Source: Apostichopus japonicus (lineage: Eukaryota; Echinodermata; Holothuroidea; Aspidochirotida; Stichopodidae). Taken from it: DNA of 64,000 nucleotides. The stretch lies in NCBI RefSeq assembly GCF_037975245.1, contig NC_092579.1:19242678-19306677 (forward strand), given 5' to 3'. Below, piece by piece: positions 15,601-25,925 of the stretch. A program made the translations under genes and the position numbers. Positions within the stretch are counted from its first letter, which is position 1, and every line of letters begins with the position of its first letter. Under the pieces are notes generated by a model. The model was not told the DNA's origin. It made no database searches and saw only the letters and a list, made by a program, of their open reading frames with translations.

Positions 15601-18449
15601 TCACCCATGCTCAAGTTTCAAACTTGAGCATGGGTGAGCAATTTTACTGCCATTCCCTCAATTATCAACAGTACTGTGATATTTAATTGTCTATTCTAGC
15701 AATCCAAAATGCCTGAGAATAGATTTGAAGACCAGGACATTCAAGGAAAGTACTTTTGAAACCTACTAGCAATTTTTAGTGTAGTGTGCTAAAGTTGGAG
15801 GTCAACACTAATGACCTTTGACCCCATGACATCAGCGCTTCTGAGGGAAGCACCTGTGCTAGCATAATGCTTAAATTATTTTATGGTCAAGTACTTCTAG
15901 ATCTGACATTGGAAGAACAATATATAAAATAAAACTTAGGAATATTATCTTATTCATACAGCATTTGCAAGGTTCCAGATCTCTTTAAATATTTATTCTG
16001 AAATACAAAACCTTGATTGTACTCTTTTTCTTCTTCATTTTCCTGGTTTTTGTGCAATTACTTACATCTTTCCACCTTTTTTGTGTGTAATTCAGTCTCT
16101 AAAATTTCTGCCTAAATCTACATCATTCACAATTTTTTGTGTATTCACTTTTATTGTCATTTATATGTATTTATTGTTTTCTTCATCTTATTTTTGTTGT
16201 CTTTAAACCATCTTAAACATATCAAATATTTCACAATTTCAGGTTCTTTCCGGTAGATTAAGATTCTGTTAATTTATCATAACTCTATGACAACCAACTT
16301 GCTAGCATAAGAAAGAACTATGAATTAAAAGTACAAAAATACATGCAAATATTGAACGTTTGTAGAAGTTACATATATAAATACTCAAAACAGTCATTTA
16401 GCTCAACATGCAGCTTATGCAAATCCTGTTGCAAAATGTTTATCAATGTTGCAATAGCTGTTGCTGTTAAAGATTATTGTACAGCGTCTTCTTTTTGTTT
16501 TTGAAATTTAAATAATAATTTAATCTTAAGTTCAGATAAATGGTGTAATTACAATATTACAAAAGGGAAGGGGCGTGAAGGAGTGGGGAGGGGTGTAGCA
16601 TGATCGCATTTCGACATAATAGTACTGGCAATTTAATAAACTTAACAAAGGATATTTCTTAGTGAAAATTTGATGATATCCATTGTTCCTCAGTGCTTTT
16701 TTGATTGTTGTGTAATTTACAAAAAAGTGCAATATTAAGTTTAAAGGCTTTCATGTCAAATCCACAAACAAAGTGAAATATTTATTTGAGTCTATCTTTT
16801 GGGTAATGAAGGGATAGGAAGAAATTAGAACAGCTGAGGACAGATTTCACAGATATCGTTGAAATAAAACGTCTCTTGTTTTTCATTGTCTAATCTATCT
16901 TATCTTCAAATGTCACTATTCTCTGAGTTTATTTGATAAAGAACATTCTCTCGAGAAAAACAGACCATTCTCTTGTGCCAAAAAAAAAACACTGGTATGT
17001 TACTACAATTTACTAAAGTTGCTGTATTAATTTGTTCAGGAAAGTACATGACCATCTAATTTATGGCAAGAATTTAAGAGAGGAAAATAGAATAACATAA
17101 TTAAAAACAAAAGAGGAATGAAGCAAACAGAAAAGTATTCATATGAGTATAAATTGTTACTATGAAGTTAGCTGTGTGTAGTTTAAAATATACTTAAGAA
17201 ACTGTTAAGTATATTTCACGGTGTTATTATTCATTTGATGAAAAGAAATACATTTTTTTTTATTACTTTAAGATTTTAACTTTTGTCTGTAGCTAGATAA
17301 TTTGATTGTATTTGGTTGGCAGAAGAAGTCAACAGATGGATAAGATAACAAAATTAGTTACTGACAACAAGACCCAGTTGTATATGGTAGGACGCTATCT
17401 ATAAATTGTATGAATGATTTGACCTGAACAAAATGGTCTTAAATTCAGTCGCAAATTAATGATGTAATAGAGAATAAATATATATTAAGTTTGAGATTTC
17501 ATCTCAAAATCAGTTCGTTTATTTCTATTTTTTTTATAGTGTTACCAGGGGTGGGACTATTGGTGTTAACAGCTGTTCTCCAGGATAGGAAGGGAGAGAG
17601 AGGGGAAGGGAGAGGTGAAGGGAGGTGAGAGAGGTGAAGGGAGGTGAGAGAGAGAGGAGAAGGGGGGGGGGGTAGAAGAGAGGGAATGTGAGGTCTTGTT
17701 TCAGACAGGCATATGTAGTTTGTCTCTTGAAACACCTAAAGAATTCTTGAAAAAAGGCTTGATTGCATGGGAAGAACTTTGGGAGTCTAGGGGAGGGAGT
17801 GGAAGGGGTTGATAGATATGGGGAGAGAGTTGATAGTTTGGAAAGAGTAATGCAAAGAGAGACCCCATTTTAGGAGGCATATTTGTGATGTTGGGAGACA
17901 GTGTCGATTCAGAGTGACTGGTCCATCTTTGTCATCAGTTATGGTTTAAGATATATTGTAGCTAACTGCTGATGATGCTGGTAGTAAAGCAAATGTCATT
18001 TCTTCGTGCTGTGCTACTGATCCATCAGACAAGAATGCTTGGCCACCCTGTAAAGAGAACCAGTTAAAAAAGAGTGAAAGAGTAGGGCGGGGAGGGGGTG
18101 GGGGTGGAGTGATCAACATAATGAACAGGGACGAAATCAATCTTGATACATTATGAATGTTACTTTATCAAACTCACAGTAAGGTCAGCAAGAATACTTT
18201 ATAAGAAAAGTCACCCAAGGTAGATCATGGGAACAAAAACCAATCAACTTTGTTATCTCTCAACCCCAATCGTCTTACATCGAGACTGAAACCGTATGAA
18301 GATGATGATTATTTATTCACTTCTATCAAAATGACTTTAATATTTAACCTGTATGCTGTTCCTTATTTTTCCCCCAGGGTGGTCCACTACTGAAGCAGTG
18401 TGTCCAGGACCTTCTAGTCACACATCACTTATTCAGCTGGGAATTATAG
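3676..18449 (+). CDS. SGSM3: SGSM3, small G protein signaling modulator 3 (3' part, spliced)
   Basis: SGSM3 (RUTBC3) is a cytoplasmic TBC-SH3-RUN protein that modulates Rab and Rap GTPases. Visible coding exons: 3676-3807, 4736-4790, 5354-5484, 5695-5850, 6124-6178, 6761-6963, 7651-7721, 8327-8461, 8905-9088, then 11622-11693 or 18378-18449. All have AG/GT borders and compatible phases, giving 397 codons plus stop with either end. Counting from the first visible codon, residues 1-44 (with HRRKHLAYL) are the stretch just after the TBC domain. The SH3 domain spans about 135-190 (AKALLDF at its start, [11 protein letters not shown] at its end). The RUN domain runs from about 200 to 370 ([59 protein letters not shown]). 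The N-terminus and TBC domain lie before the window. Identification rests on near-continuous similarity to vertebrate SGSM3 as I know it. Confidence 0.93.
9089..11621 (+). other. SGSM3 intron before the proximal terminal exon
   Basis: Donor GTGAGT at 9089. AT-rich, with G-rich and C-rich runs at about 10700-10760, 11065-11080, 11395-11412 and 11549-11561. No further exon recognised. Confidence 0.6.
11622..11693 (+). CDS. SGSM3: SGSM3 terminal exon, proximal copy
   Basis: A terminal exon that joins in phase 0 to the exon ending at 9088. The acceptor is a pyrimidine-rich tract ending CACCAG at 11621. It encodes 23 residues ([20 protein letters not shown] then WDL) and stops with TGA at 11691-11693. 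Vertebrate SGSM3 also ends in a DML-x-KHHLFSWD motif, so this is a plausible native C-terminus. An (ACT)n microsatellite starts about 15 bp after the stop, and a long minisatellite follows. A candidate AATAAA lies far downstream at 13517-13522. It is homologous to the exon at 18378-18449. Confidence 0.85.
   Translation, partial: GKASLKDSVQDMLIKHHLFSWDL
11705..11732. repeat. (ACT)n microsatellite
   Basis: Uninterrupted CTA/TAC trinucleotides, about eight units, in the presumed 3' UTR of the proximal SGSM3 terminal exon. Confidence 0.85.
12040..12770. repeat. Degenerate minisatellite, about 95-bp period, GTGACATCATGG-rich
   Basis: The motif CATGGTGACATGACTAAGTCAC recurs in slightly altered form near 12215, 12278, 12374, 12470, 12558 and 12627, spaced roughly 60-96 bp apart. 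Between copies runs TGGTGGTATCACTATACCATG and related sequence. It lies between the two SGSM3 terminal exons. The edges fade gradually, so the limits are approximate. Confidence 0.8.
12771..18377 (+). other. Intron between the two SGSM3 terminal exons, distal part
   Basis: AT-rich, without recognised exons. It holds a perfect inverted repeat (15599-15639), given separately, and a purine-rich low-complexity stretch at 17585-17690. No convincing coding exon was seen on either strand. Confidence 0.5.
15599..15639. repeat. Perfect 20-bp inverted repeat with 1-nt spacer
   Basis: Arms 15599-15618 and 15620-15639 are exact reverse complements (left arm starts GCTCACCCATGC, right arm ends GCATGGGTGAGC). 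The single central base is C at 15619. It would form a 20-bp stem in RNA or a cruciform in DNA. Confidence 0.97.
18378..18449 (+). CDS. SGSM3: SGSM3 terminal exon, distal copy
   Basis: The second terminal exon, exactly as long as the proximal one (72 nt, 23 residues plus TAG), and also phase 0 after the exon ending at 9088. The acceptor is strong (TTTTTCCCCCAG at 18366-18377). The peptide [20 protein letters not shown] then WEL matches the proximal copy at 14 of 23 positions, including VQD, HHLFSW and the final Leu. A 3' UTR of about 700 bp follows, with AATAAA at 19142-19147. Both copies keep splice signals, frame and motif, which argues that both are used as alternative last exons. Confidence 0.85.
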   Translation, partial: GGPLLKQCVQDLLVTHHLFSWEL

Positions 18450-19165
18450 AACTGGCTCGACAAGTATTGATGTCACAATTTGAAAGAACCTATATCTATT
18501 ATATTAAAGGGCAGTAAAGATGAGAGGCCTTCAACAGTTATTTACTCACAAATGCCAAAAAAAGGAAGAAACATATCGCACATCATCTAAGTTTTACACA
18601 GTTCGTATTTTATGGGCTTTATGTCTTTACTTGTATGTTAATTAATAGTGAAGTTAGTTTGAAGATGAGAAATGCTTGAAAGAAGTTGCCTAAAGAGATT
18701 GTAATAAGTTTTGTTTATGAGTTATAGACTTTGTATAGGACTTAATGGAGAAGAGAATTCAATCGATTAGAGGGCGCTAGTCAAGAAATAACGAGGATGA
18801 TGTTGCCAGTACACAAAATTAGATAGGATCAGTCACAGTGGACCACGAAATCGGTTAATGCTTTTTTTTTTCCTCTCGTTATTCGATGAAAGAGCGATAA
18901 CTTTCATATAAAAAGGATCGCAATTGGTATTTTAGTATATAGTATTAACAAGTGCAATACTTTTATGTACATATTTATCTAGTTCTCAAAAAACAAAACA
19001 TGTTTTTACTAGTTAAGTAATAATGACTTAAAACCCCACCGGTGTATTTTTCGTTTCTCACTAATTAATTACAAGACTGATTGTTGCATGCTATCATTTC
19101 TACTGTCAGTTGATGGTTTTCAATTTCCTATGATTTTCCTGAATAAATTGAAGCAAAAACAAAAC
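18450..19165 (+). other. SGSM3 distal 3' UTR with polyadenylation signal
   Basis: AT-rich sequence after the distal stop codon. No reading frame of note. The hexamer AATAAA at 19142-19147 is the first convincing polyadenylation signal; cleavage would be expected 10-30 bp later. The end point is inferred. Confidence 0.5.
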
Positions 19166-19757
19166 TAGCAGACATTGTTTGGAGCAAATTACCAAAGGGA
19201 AGAGATTGATCAATGTACGTGATAGAGTCGCTCAAGCCTAAGGCCTACAATAATTATTGGTCGATGCCGTAGAGATAAATGTCGTGAAGAATAACTTTCC
19301 AAAGTTGTTGAGAAAAAAATCTTATTTCAATTCGTAGATATCACATATTTAATGTTCCTTCATACAGAAGACTTGATGAAGTTTAAATATAACATCATTG
19401 AACCACATGCTTAAGTTTGTTTTGTTCAGTCCTTGATTTATTAGAATGTTTATTTTCTCGGACGGAGATGGGTTTTCAAAGCACTTAACATGACCCGAGT
19501 ATGATATATTAAGTTTAAGTGTCAACACTGTTAACATTCTACCTTGAAAAATATGAAGAAAAAAACAAATAGAGAAAAGGTAAAAATAATTCAGATCCTA
19601 ATGACACCATGACATCATAGATTTAAAAAGAAAATGACAACTACCAGATACGTTTTTGAACATAATCAACTAACATATCTCCCAAACAGAACAAGAAGCT
19701 GTATAGGGAGAGTTGAACTGTAGATGATGGCTGGGTTTGTGTCCCATTAAGGGTCGA
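19166..19757. other. Intergenic sequence
   Basis: AT-rich DNA between the SGSM3 3' end and the foldback element. Nothing recognised. Confidence 0.4.
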
Positions 19758-19765
19758 TAGAAAGC

Positions 19766-20727
19766 AGGTCACTTCGCCCAACTGCCATTTCGCCCAACCA
19801 GCCTGGTCATTTCGCCCAACCAGCCTGGTCATTTCGCCCAACCAGCCTGGTCATTTCCCCCAACCTTGATTAAATATGATACTTAAAAAGGAAACGTTGG
19901 GGAAATTGTTAACGTTACAGGATACGAAACGAATATTAAGGAAACTTGAGGATGGATCATTGCTATAGGGGTTAGGTTTGATAGTAAACGTTCGAATATT
20001 AAGGAATATTAAGGAAACTTGAAGTCCTTTACTTTGTATAACTTTAGTAAGGAAACGTTCAGGAATTTTTAACGTTACAGGATACGAACCGAATATTAAC
20101 CCCTTAAACACTGATCCATCCTACTGACTAACAATTCCCGAACGTTTCATTATTAAATTGAAAAAAAAAATTAAAATATAAAACCCGTCCGTAATATTGA
20201 AGTACTATATTTAATCAATGTAACCACGTTATCAATATAACCACATATGTAATCACATATGTAATCAATTTAACCACGACTTCAAGTTTCCCTAATATTC
20301 GGTTCGTATCCCGTAACGTTAACAATTCCCGAACGTTTACTATCAAACCTAACCCCTTAAACACTGATCCATCCTCAAGATTCCTTAAGGTTAAATAGGT
20401 TTTTATGAAGACCGATTCCCTTGTGTTTGTATAACATTAGATTAACACTATGTAGAACTAGATAAACCCAAAGGATGAATAAAAATCAAATTGAACTAGT
20501 GGAATAGCAAAAGTAATATTATTCTGACTGAATATTAGTAAAAAAAAAGTTGGGCGAAATGACCAACACGGTTGGGCGAAATGACCATGCTGGTTGGGCG
20601 AAATGACTATGATGGTTGGGCAAAATGACCATGCTGGTTGGGTGAAATGACCAGGCTGGTTGGGCGAAATGACTAGGCTGGTTGGGCGAAATGGCAGTTG
20701 GGCGAAATGGTTGTTGGGCGAAGTGAC
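19766..20727. mobile_element. Foldback-type DNA element with satellite-like termini and 8-bp target duplication
   Basis: The left end carries head-to-tail units of about 22 bp (CATTTCGCCCAACCAGCCTG) from 19770 to 19865. The right end carries the same units inverted, more copies of them, from 20540 to 20725. Further inside, 19895-20115 and 20278-20385 are also inverted copies of each other (GTAACGTTACAGGATACG-type sequence). TAGAAAGC flanks the whole on both sides (19758-19765 and 20728-20735), as expected for an 8-bp target duplication. There is no transposase frame, so it is non-autonomous. The 8-bp duplication would fit a hAT-type integrase, which is inference. Confidence 0.82.
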
Positions 20728-20735
20728 TAGAAAGC

Positions 20736-21280
20736 GGTCGATATACCGCAACGGGTGCAACGTCATTAGCCAAGTACCTTTTCTCTCGTTAGTGCGGGTT
20801 GGATAGGTGTCTTTCGTGTGGGCCGCCTCTTGAGCATCTATGCTCTACTGATTTGGTTTTCACAATAACTGCTCTACTTATCTGAAATAAAAAATATTTT
20901 CCCTAACCTATTATGAGTAATAAAACAAAAATAAAGAAAGAGAGAACAAGCCGTTCTGTCTGTTTTTAATTCCTTGCCCAAAGGCTCAAGGAATCTATGC
21001 GATGGTGATTGCATGTGTGTGTATGTGACGCCTTGGCTCGTAAACACGATAAATCAACAATGGCAGGTTGGATTGAACTTATTGAAGTCATACTTGGTAG
21101 GCCTACATAGATGCGCCATACTGAGTAGAAGAACCCTATTGATTTTGGTGCTCATCTCATGAACAATAATGAGGTCACGGGGTCAAACGTGAAAATCTCC
21201 AAATGCTAATAACTCCGCACCCGAAAGTAATAATTTATTCATACTTGGTATAACTGTGTTGGTAGGTTTTTGTTTCTAAT
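20736..21280. repeat. Intergenic; fragment of a dispersed GGTCA-type repeat
   Basis: The stretch at about 21090-21200 (GAGTAGAAGAACCCTATTG, then a GAGGTCACGGGGTCAAA motif) resembles the degenerate repeats at 34290-34790. It looks like a diverged member of the same dispersed family. The remainder is unremarkable. Confidence 0.45.
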
Positions 21281-21351
21281 ATTTTTTTTTCTGCAGACGC
21301 CCATGTATTTCCCCAAACTAAATTTCTAAGCCATGAGATCTAAAACTTATA
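21281..21351. repeat. Dispersed ~70-bp repeat, copy 1
   Basis: Poly-T followed by CTGCAGACGCCCATGTATTT and ending in GAGATCTAAAACTTA. A near-identical copy is at 54648-54717. The common function or parent element is unknown. Confidence 0.7.
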
Positions 21352-22172
21352 CAACAAACAGTTAAAACAACAGTATCGGGCAGTATGTTATCACCCTCCC
21401 TTCCATTTTTGAAGAAAAAATTACGATTAAAACATTGAACACTTCTATCGCTTAGCGTACAACTTCCGAGGAACAATACAAAACCGGAAAACATTTATAA
21501 ATAACAAAGGTTTGATTAGACTGTTTTGAAATTACGTATCACTGGCAAGATGCGTCAAGCGCCCTCTTTCAACACTTCTATCGCTCAGTAACAAAAGAAA
21601 CTTTTAGGGCAACAAAAGGCTTAAAACCTTTGTTCGTCGTAAAAGTTTTTCAGTTTTCTATTGTTCCTCGTTTCAACGTTTTCTGAATTTTCATGGCACA
21701 TGTCGCGAAACGGTTAAAAACTATTTATATGAAATAACCAGTTAAAAAAACAGTATCTGGCAGTATTTTATCCCCCTTCGTGCCATTTTTGAAGAAAAAA
21801 TTACGATTAAAACATTGAAAATTTCTGTCGCTGAGCATACAAATTCCGAGGAACAGAACCGGAAAACGTTTATAAATAACAAAGGTTTGATTTGACTGCT
21901 TCGAAATCACACGTATCCACTGGCAAGATGCGTCGAGCGCCATCTGGCGGCCTCTTTTTTGGTCAGTTTTCAACTTCAGATGAACAATAGACAAGCGAAA
22001 AACTTTTAGGACGAACAAAGGTTTTCAAATCTTTTGTTCGTCCTAAAAGTTTTTCGCTTGTCTATTGTTCCTCTGAAGTTGAAAACTGACCAAAAAAAGA
22101 GGCCGATAGATGGCGCTCGACCCATATTGCCAGTGACACGTGATTTCAAAGCAGTCAAATCAAACCTTTGTT
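21337..22172. repeat. Two tandem ~375-bp units, the second ending in a long hairpin
   Basis: The segment starting GAGATCTAAAACTTATAC near 21337 is repeated from about 21715 (offset 375 bp, measured on ATAACAAAGGTTTGATT at 21501 and 21876). The second copy forms an almost perfect inverted repeat at 21878-22172: two arms of about 140 bp around a short centre near 22025. The first copy has the same plan but is more decayed. The form is that of a hairpin MITE, but no clear target duplication was seen. Confidence 0.75.
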
Positions 22173-22226
22173 GCTATTTCCTCCTTCCATTCTGAAGTTG
22201 AAATATTAGAAACGAGCATTATTTCT

Positions 22227-22632
22227 CAACAGTTGCTGTGGCGCAGTGGTTAGTGCTCTGGACTACAGAGACAGACGAACACACTGTCATGAGTTCGAGC
22301 CCCAGAGAGAGCATTTTGGTCTTTTGCCATTTCCTCCTTCCATTCTGAAGTAGAAATATTAGAAACGAGCACTATTTCTCAACAGTTGCAGTGGCACAGT
22401 GGTTAGTGCTCTGGACTAGAGAGTGACAGACATACTCCATGTCTCCGGTTCGATCCCCAGACAGAGCATTTTGATTTTTTGCTCTTTTACTGATTCCATT
22501 CTGGACTTTGAAGTTTAAATATTAGAAACGAGCATTAATTCTCAACAGTTCTAGTGGCGCAGTTGGTAGTGCTCTGGACTGGAGAGACACAGACAAACTC
22601 AATGTCTCCGGTTCGATCCCCAGACAGAGCAT
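22227..22632 (+). repeat. Three tandem tRNA-derived SINE-like units
   Basis: Three units start near 22231, 22383 and 22545. Each has an A-box-like element (TGGCGCAGTGG at 22239; TGGCACAGTGG near 22392; TGGCGCAGTTGG near 22554). A B-box-like element follows about 50 nt later (GAGTTCGAGCC at 22291; GGTTCGATCC at 22447 and again near 22610). Each unit is preceded by a related leader ending GAAATATTAGAAACGAGCAT. The heads cannot be folded into a normal tRNA cloverleaf, so these look like tRNA-derived SINEs arranged in tandem, not functional tRNA genes. A partial fourth copy follows to about 22665. Confidence 0.7.
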
Positions 22633-22669
22633 CATGTCTGCGGTTGATGTCCAGACAGAGCCTTTTACT

Positions 22670-24651
22670 TTTCTACCCTCTGGAGGGAGTGGAAGTATAA
22701 ATATAAGAAACAAAGTTTTTCCAGAGGGCGGTCCCCCCTCCTCCTGATAAGGTGAGCACCGAAGGTGAGAGGTGAGAAGGGGTAAAGGTGCGGAAAAGGT
22801 GCAGACAATACTCCAGTAAAAGGAAGGGAAAACAAGAGTGATACTTGGAAATAACTTCTTTTTTATTGACAAATCAGTTCATGGACAGGATGTTTCTTCA
22901 TCCCTCCCACCACAGTTAATACCCTTCAACCACCTGTCCAGTAACAGGTTATCCCTTTTCGAATTATTATGCAAATACTAATCAAAACATGCAATACATC
23001 TTTCATAAACATTCTTAGTGATACCTGCATCTACTATTGAGATGGTTGGGTGACAACAGACAGTTATTTTGTATAATGTTTCTATTATTTATATCAGCCT
23101 GAAGGGCAGTTATTTTATTACGCTAAGCAGTCACATATACATATGGGATAAGCCCTATGGCCTTTTAACTTTTTGCCTATCCAATTCACAACAGTACATT
23201 CTTGTTGGACACTTTTTTTTTCAAACATTTGGGAGACCATTTTCACATGAGGGGAAAAAGAATGGATTTCTCCTAGATAAAAATAAAAACCCCATCTTAC
23301 TTTAGCCAGACAGGGCTTGAACCCATAGGTTTGCTTGACAACAAATTCCCAATAAAAAAGAGTTGGCCTTCCATGGCTGATTGATGATTCAGTTTACAAT
23401 ACCATGGCACCCGGATATCTACAATATCATTTTCTTTAACTTTCATTTATTATTAACTAAACCTGGTTATGAATTAGTTTTAGATAACTCTTAAATTTTA
23501 CATTTTTGCCCTCCAGTTTGCAAAAAGGAAACAATACTACCATAGCACACAAAACATAAACGTGGAAAGGTTGCTCCCTTTCATTGCCGTTCCATTCCCC
23601 CTCCCCCCCGCTCCGACTACCACACCCCAAATTATATACACAGAGATTGCATTATTGGCAGTTTCTTTAAATATAACCTTATCAGTAAACTTGTCCTTCT
23701 GCAAACTGAAAATTCAATTCAAAGATTCTCCCTCTTCACTTTCATTTCTCCTTCCCCTTCCTCTATCCGTCTCCTCACCCCCCCCCCCACCCCTGGTTCT
23801 CCCAACTACCATCCACAACTCCTGCCCAATATCAAATTCAGTCACCTTAACATCCTCATAAAGTGTTAGTCAGTCAAGCACCACAATGTCTGTAGACCAA
23901 AAAATCAACAACCGAAACCCGTTATTAAAGCTTTAAAGCCCCATAAAATAAAGATGCTGTTTTTTTTCTTCTTTTTTCTCTAAACAAGATAAACACACAA
24001 ACACCAAATCCAAAATATATATAATTTCCAATTCCCATTTTGAATATTCTTCAATTTTTTTTGGCCAAGCCACGTTAAAAAAGTGAGTGTTATTCTTTTT
24101 GGCCTTCCCCCATCTTTGTGTTTGCATTGCAACAAGGAGTAGTTTTCTCTACTTAAAAAAACAAATAACATCAAATAAAACTTAAATAAAAGATAGTGAC
24201 AGCACATGCAGGAGAAGAGTGAGAGCCCTCCCAAATACTACAGGCTTATGTATACAAAAGACCTCACGGACCCAGATTAAGGGTGAAGGAGTTTCACCTT
24301 TTTTCAAGTTCCAAATAACCTGGACTAGCCCATTTGACCTGACGTGTGTCATTCCTGTGGTCTTATGATGGATGTTTACGAAATGTGATATATCAATCTG
24401 TGGGTGCTTCACCTGAATGCACCCGGAACCACGACATGCAAAACATGCAGATATAATCATGTAACTGTATAATGCCAACACATACATACTGTAACAACAA
24501 AGACCAAAGGAGAGAGAAAAAGAAGAAAAATAACATGGTTGGTAAAGATATCACTCCTATTCGCCTGCAGATATTCCCATTAGTGATCGCATTTGATCCC
24601 GGAGAGATGCTATCTTCCGATCCTTTTTCCGACATCGTGGCAAATCCAGAG
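22670..24651. other. Region downstream of the SRP68 exon
   Basis: No gene recognised. C-rich runs at 23596-23610 and 23778-23792. It may include the SRP68 3' UTR (minus strand); minus-strand AATAAA candidates are seen as TTTATT near 22861 and 23111 but are far from the stop codon. Confidence 0.35.
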
Positions 24652-24929
24652 TTACTTTTCACTCCCGCTCCACCATCCACGCAGGAACCCACCCAGACCC
24701 CCCTGCGCGGCCGATTTATTCTGTTCCAGTTTCTCGTCCAAGGAGGGTAACTCTATATGGTTCAGAGCTATGTCAAAGAAGAGCGGTTTGCACGGTGACG
24801 GCTTAAAGTCTGTTGGAAATGCCAGGTCCGGCTTGTTGGCGTTGGACCGGTCCAGCCTTTCCGCCAGCGGTCGATTGTCCTTCAGACTGAGTTGAGCCAT
24901 TCCTTTGCTGATTGAAGGTTCATTGGAAT
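24652..24929 (-). CDS. SRP68: SRP68 C-terminal exon (signal recognition particle subunit)
   Basis: SRP68 binds 7SL RNA and, through its C-terminus, SRP72 in the signal recognition particle that targets nascent secretory proteins to the ER. This minus-strand exon begins after TTTTCAG (acceptor at 24930-24932) with a phase needing one base from the previous exon. It encodes 91 residues and stops at 24652-24654. Key residues are KDNRPLAER, then PCKPLFFDIALNHIELPSLD and EKLEQ, which match the end of vertebrate SRP68 (CKPLFFDLALNH, LEDKLEQ). The tail is Gly/Trp-rich (GGFLRGWWSGSEK). The exon looks intact, with no frame break, but no other SRP68 exon was recognised up to the U2AF2 gene at 38 kb. 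Confidence 0.85.
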
Positions 24930-24932
24930 CTG

Positions 24933-25917
24933 AAAATTAACGCAAAGAGGTTCATGGTAAGCATTGGCCTTTTTGTTTTTTAAAAGTATTCTTGGGTGGA
25001 GGGTATTTTCTATGGGTGAGGGTAGTCGGAGGGTGGGGGAAGTCAATTCAATTAATTGTGAGAAATGTCATTCAATTAGGAACCACATAAGGCCTATTCT
25101 CATCTTTGTAGAAAGTTTGTCAGCTTGAGCTACCTGACAGTTCATAAGTAGGGGGGTATATTGGAGTGGAATTTGATATTTGAATCCCTGAATAGAGAAA
25201 GTTTACAAAACTTGATAATTTGCAGTCATTTTAGTTGTTGCTGTCACAACAGAAATGGATACCCACTTTCTATTATTTGTAGATGACAGAGACTGGTTCA
25301 ATCGCAATCTACAAGGCCAGATAAACTCTTTATATTTTGGCTTTCAATTTCTTTATTCTGACAAATTTCAATAGAACAAAAAACGGCATTTTTGATCGGG
25401 CTTTTGATACTTCCTTGTGATCCCTGGACATCATACATTCAGCTACAAGCAAAAATAACTGTTGTCTGTCTTGTCCACCACAATAATCCTATTGTAATAT
25501 TTTCAGACCCTAAGGGCTAAAAGGCCTCCCCCACCTTCCCCCCCCCCAAGGGTGAAAAGGGCGGTGCTGCTTCCAACCGAATGAATCTTTTCACTCATTG
25601 TTTAACCAAAGAGAAAAATTTGGGAAAGAAAACAACAGATTATTAATATAAAGGCCATATTTCTCTGAATCATTATCTATGCTCTGATGGAATACATTTG
25701 TTCCAGTAGCAGGGTTCAATTCCCAGGTTTCAAATGGACTGGGCAGTTCTGCATTTTCCTGCATTTTCCTGATGATCAGACCCAAAAGAGAACATCGATA
25801 TGTCACTCCACCGTTATCCCAAAGAAGAAACCTTTCAGAAACTCAAGGGTACTAAAGGGATTTCCTCATTTCAATTTAACCAGGGGTCCTAAACTAAATT
25901 AACAGGGTAGTAGCATG
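24933..25917. other. Presumed SRP68 intron or intergenic
   Basis: AT-rich with a C-run near 25540. Nothing else recognised. Confidence 0.35.
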
Positions 25918-25925
25918 ATGGTCTC

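Noticed and set aside
20458-20773. Minus-strand frames with repeated HFAQP motifs
   Set aside because: Translation of the 22-bp terminal array of the foldback element.
23290-23400. B-box-like GGTTCAAGCCC on the minus strand
   Set aside because: No A box at the right distance and no cloverleaf; at most an old SINE fragment.
25690-25745. B-box-like GGGTTCAATTCCC
   Set aside because: No A box upstream and no tRNA fold.
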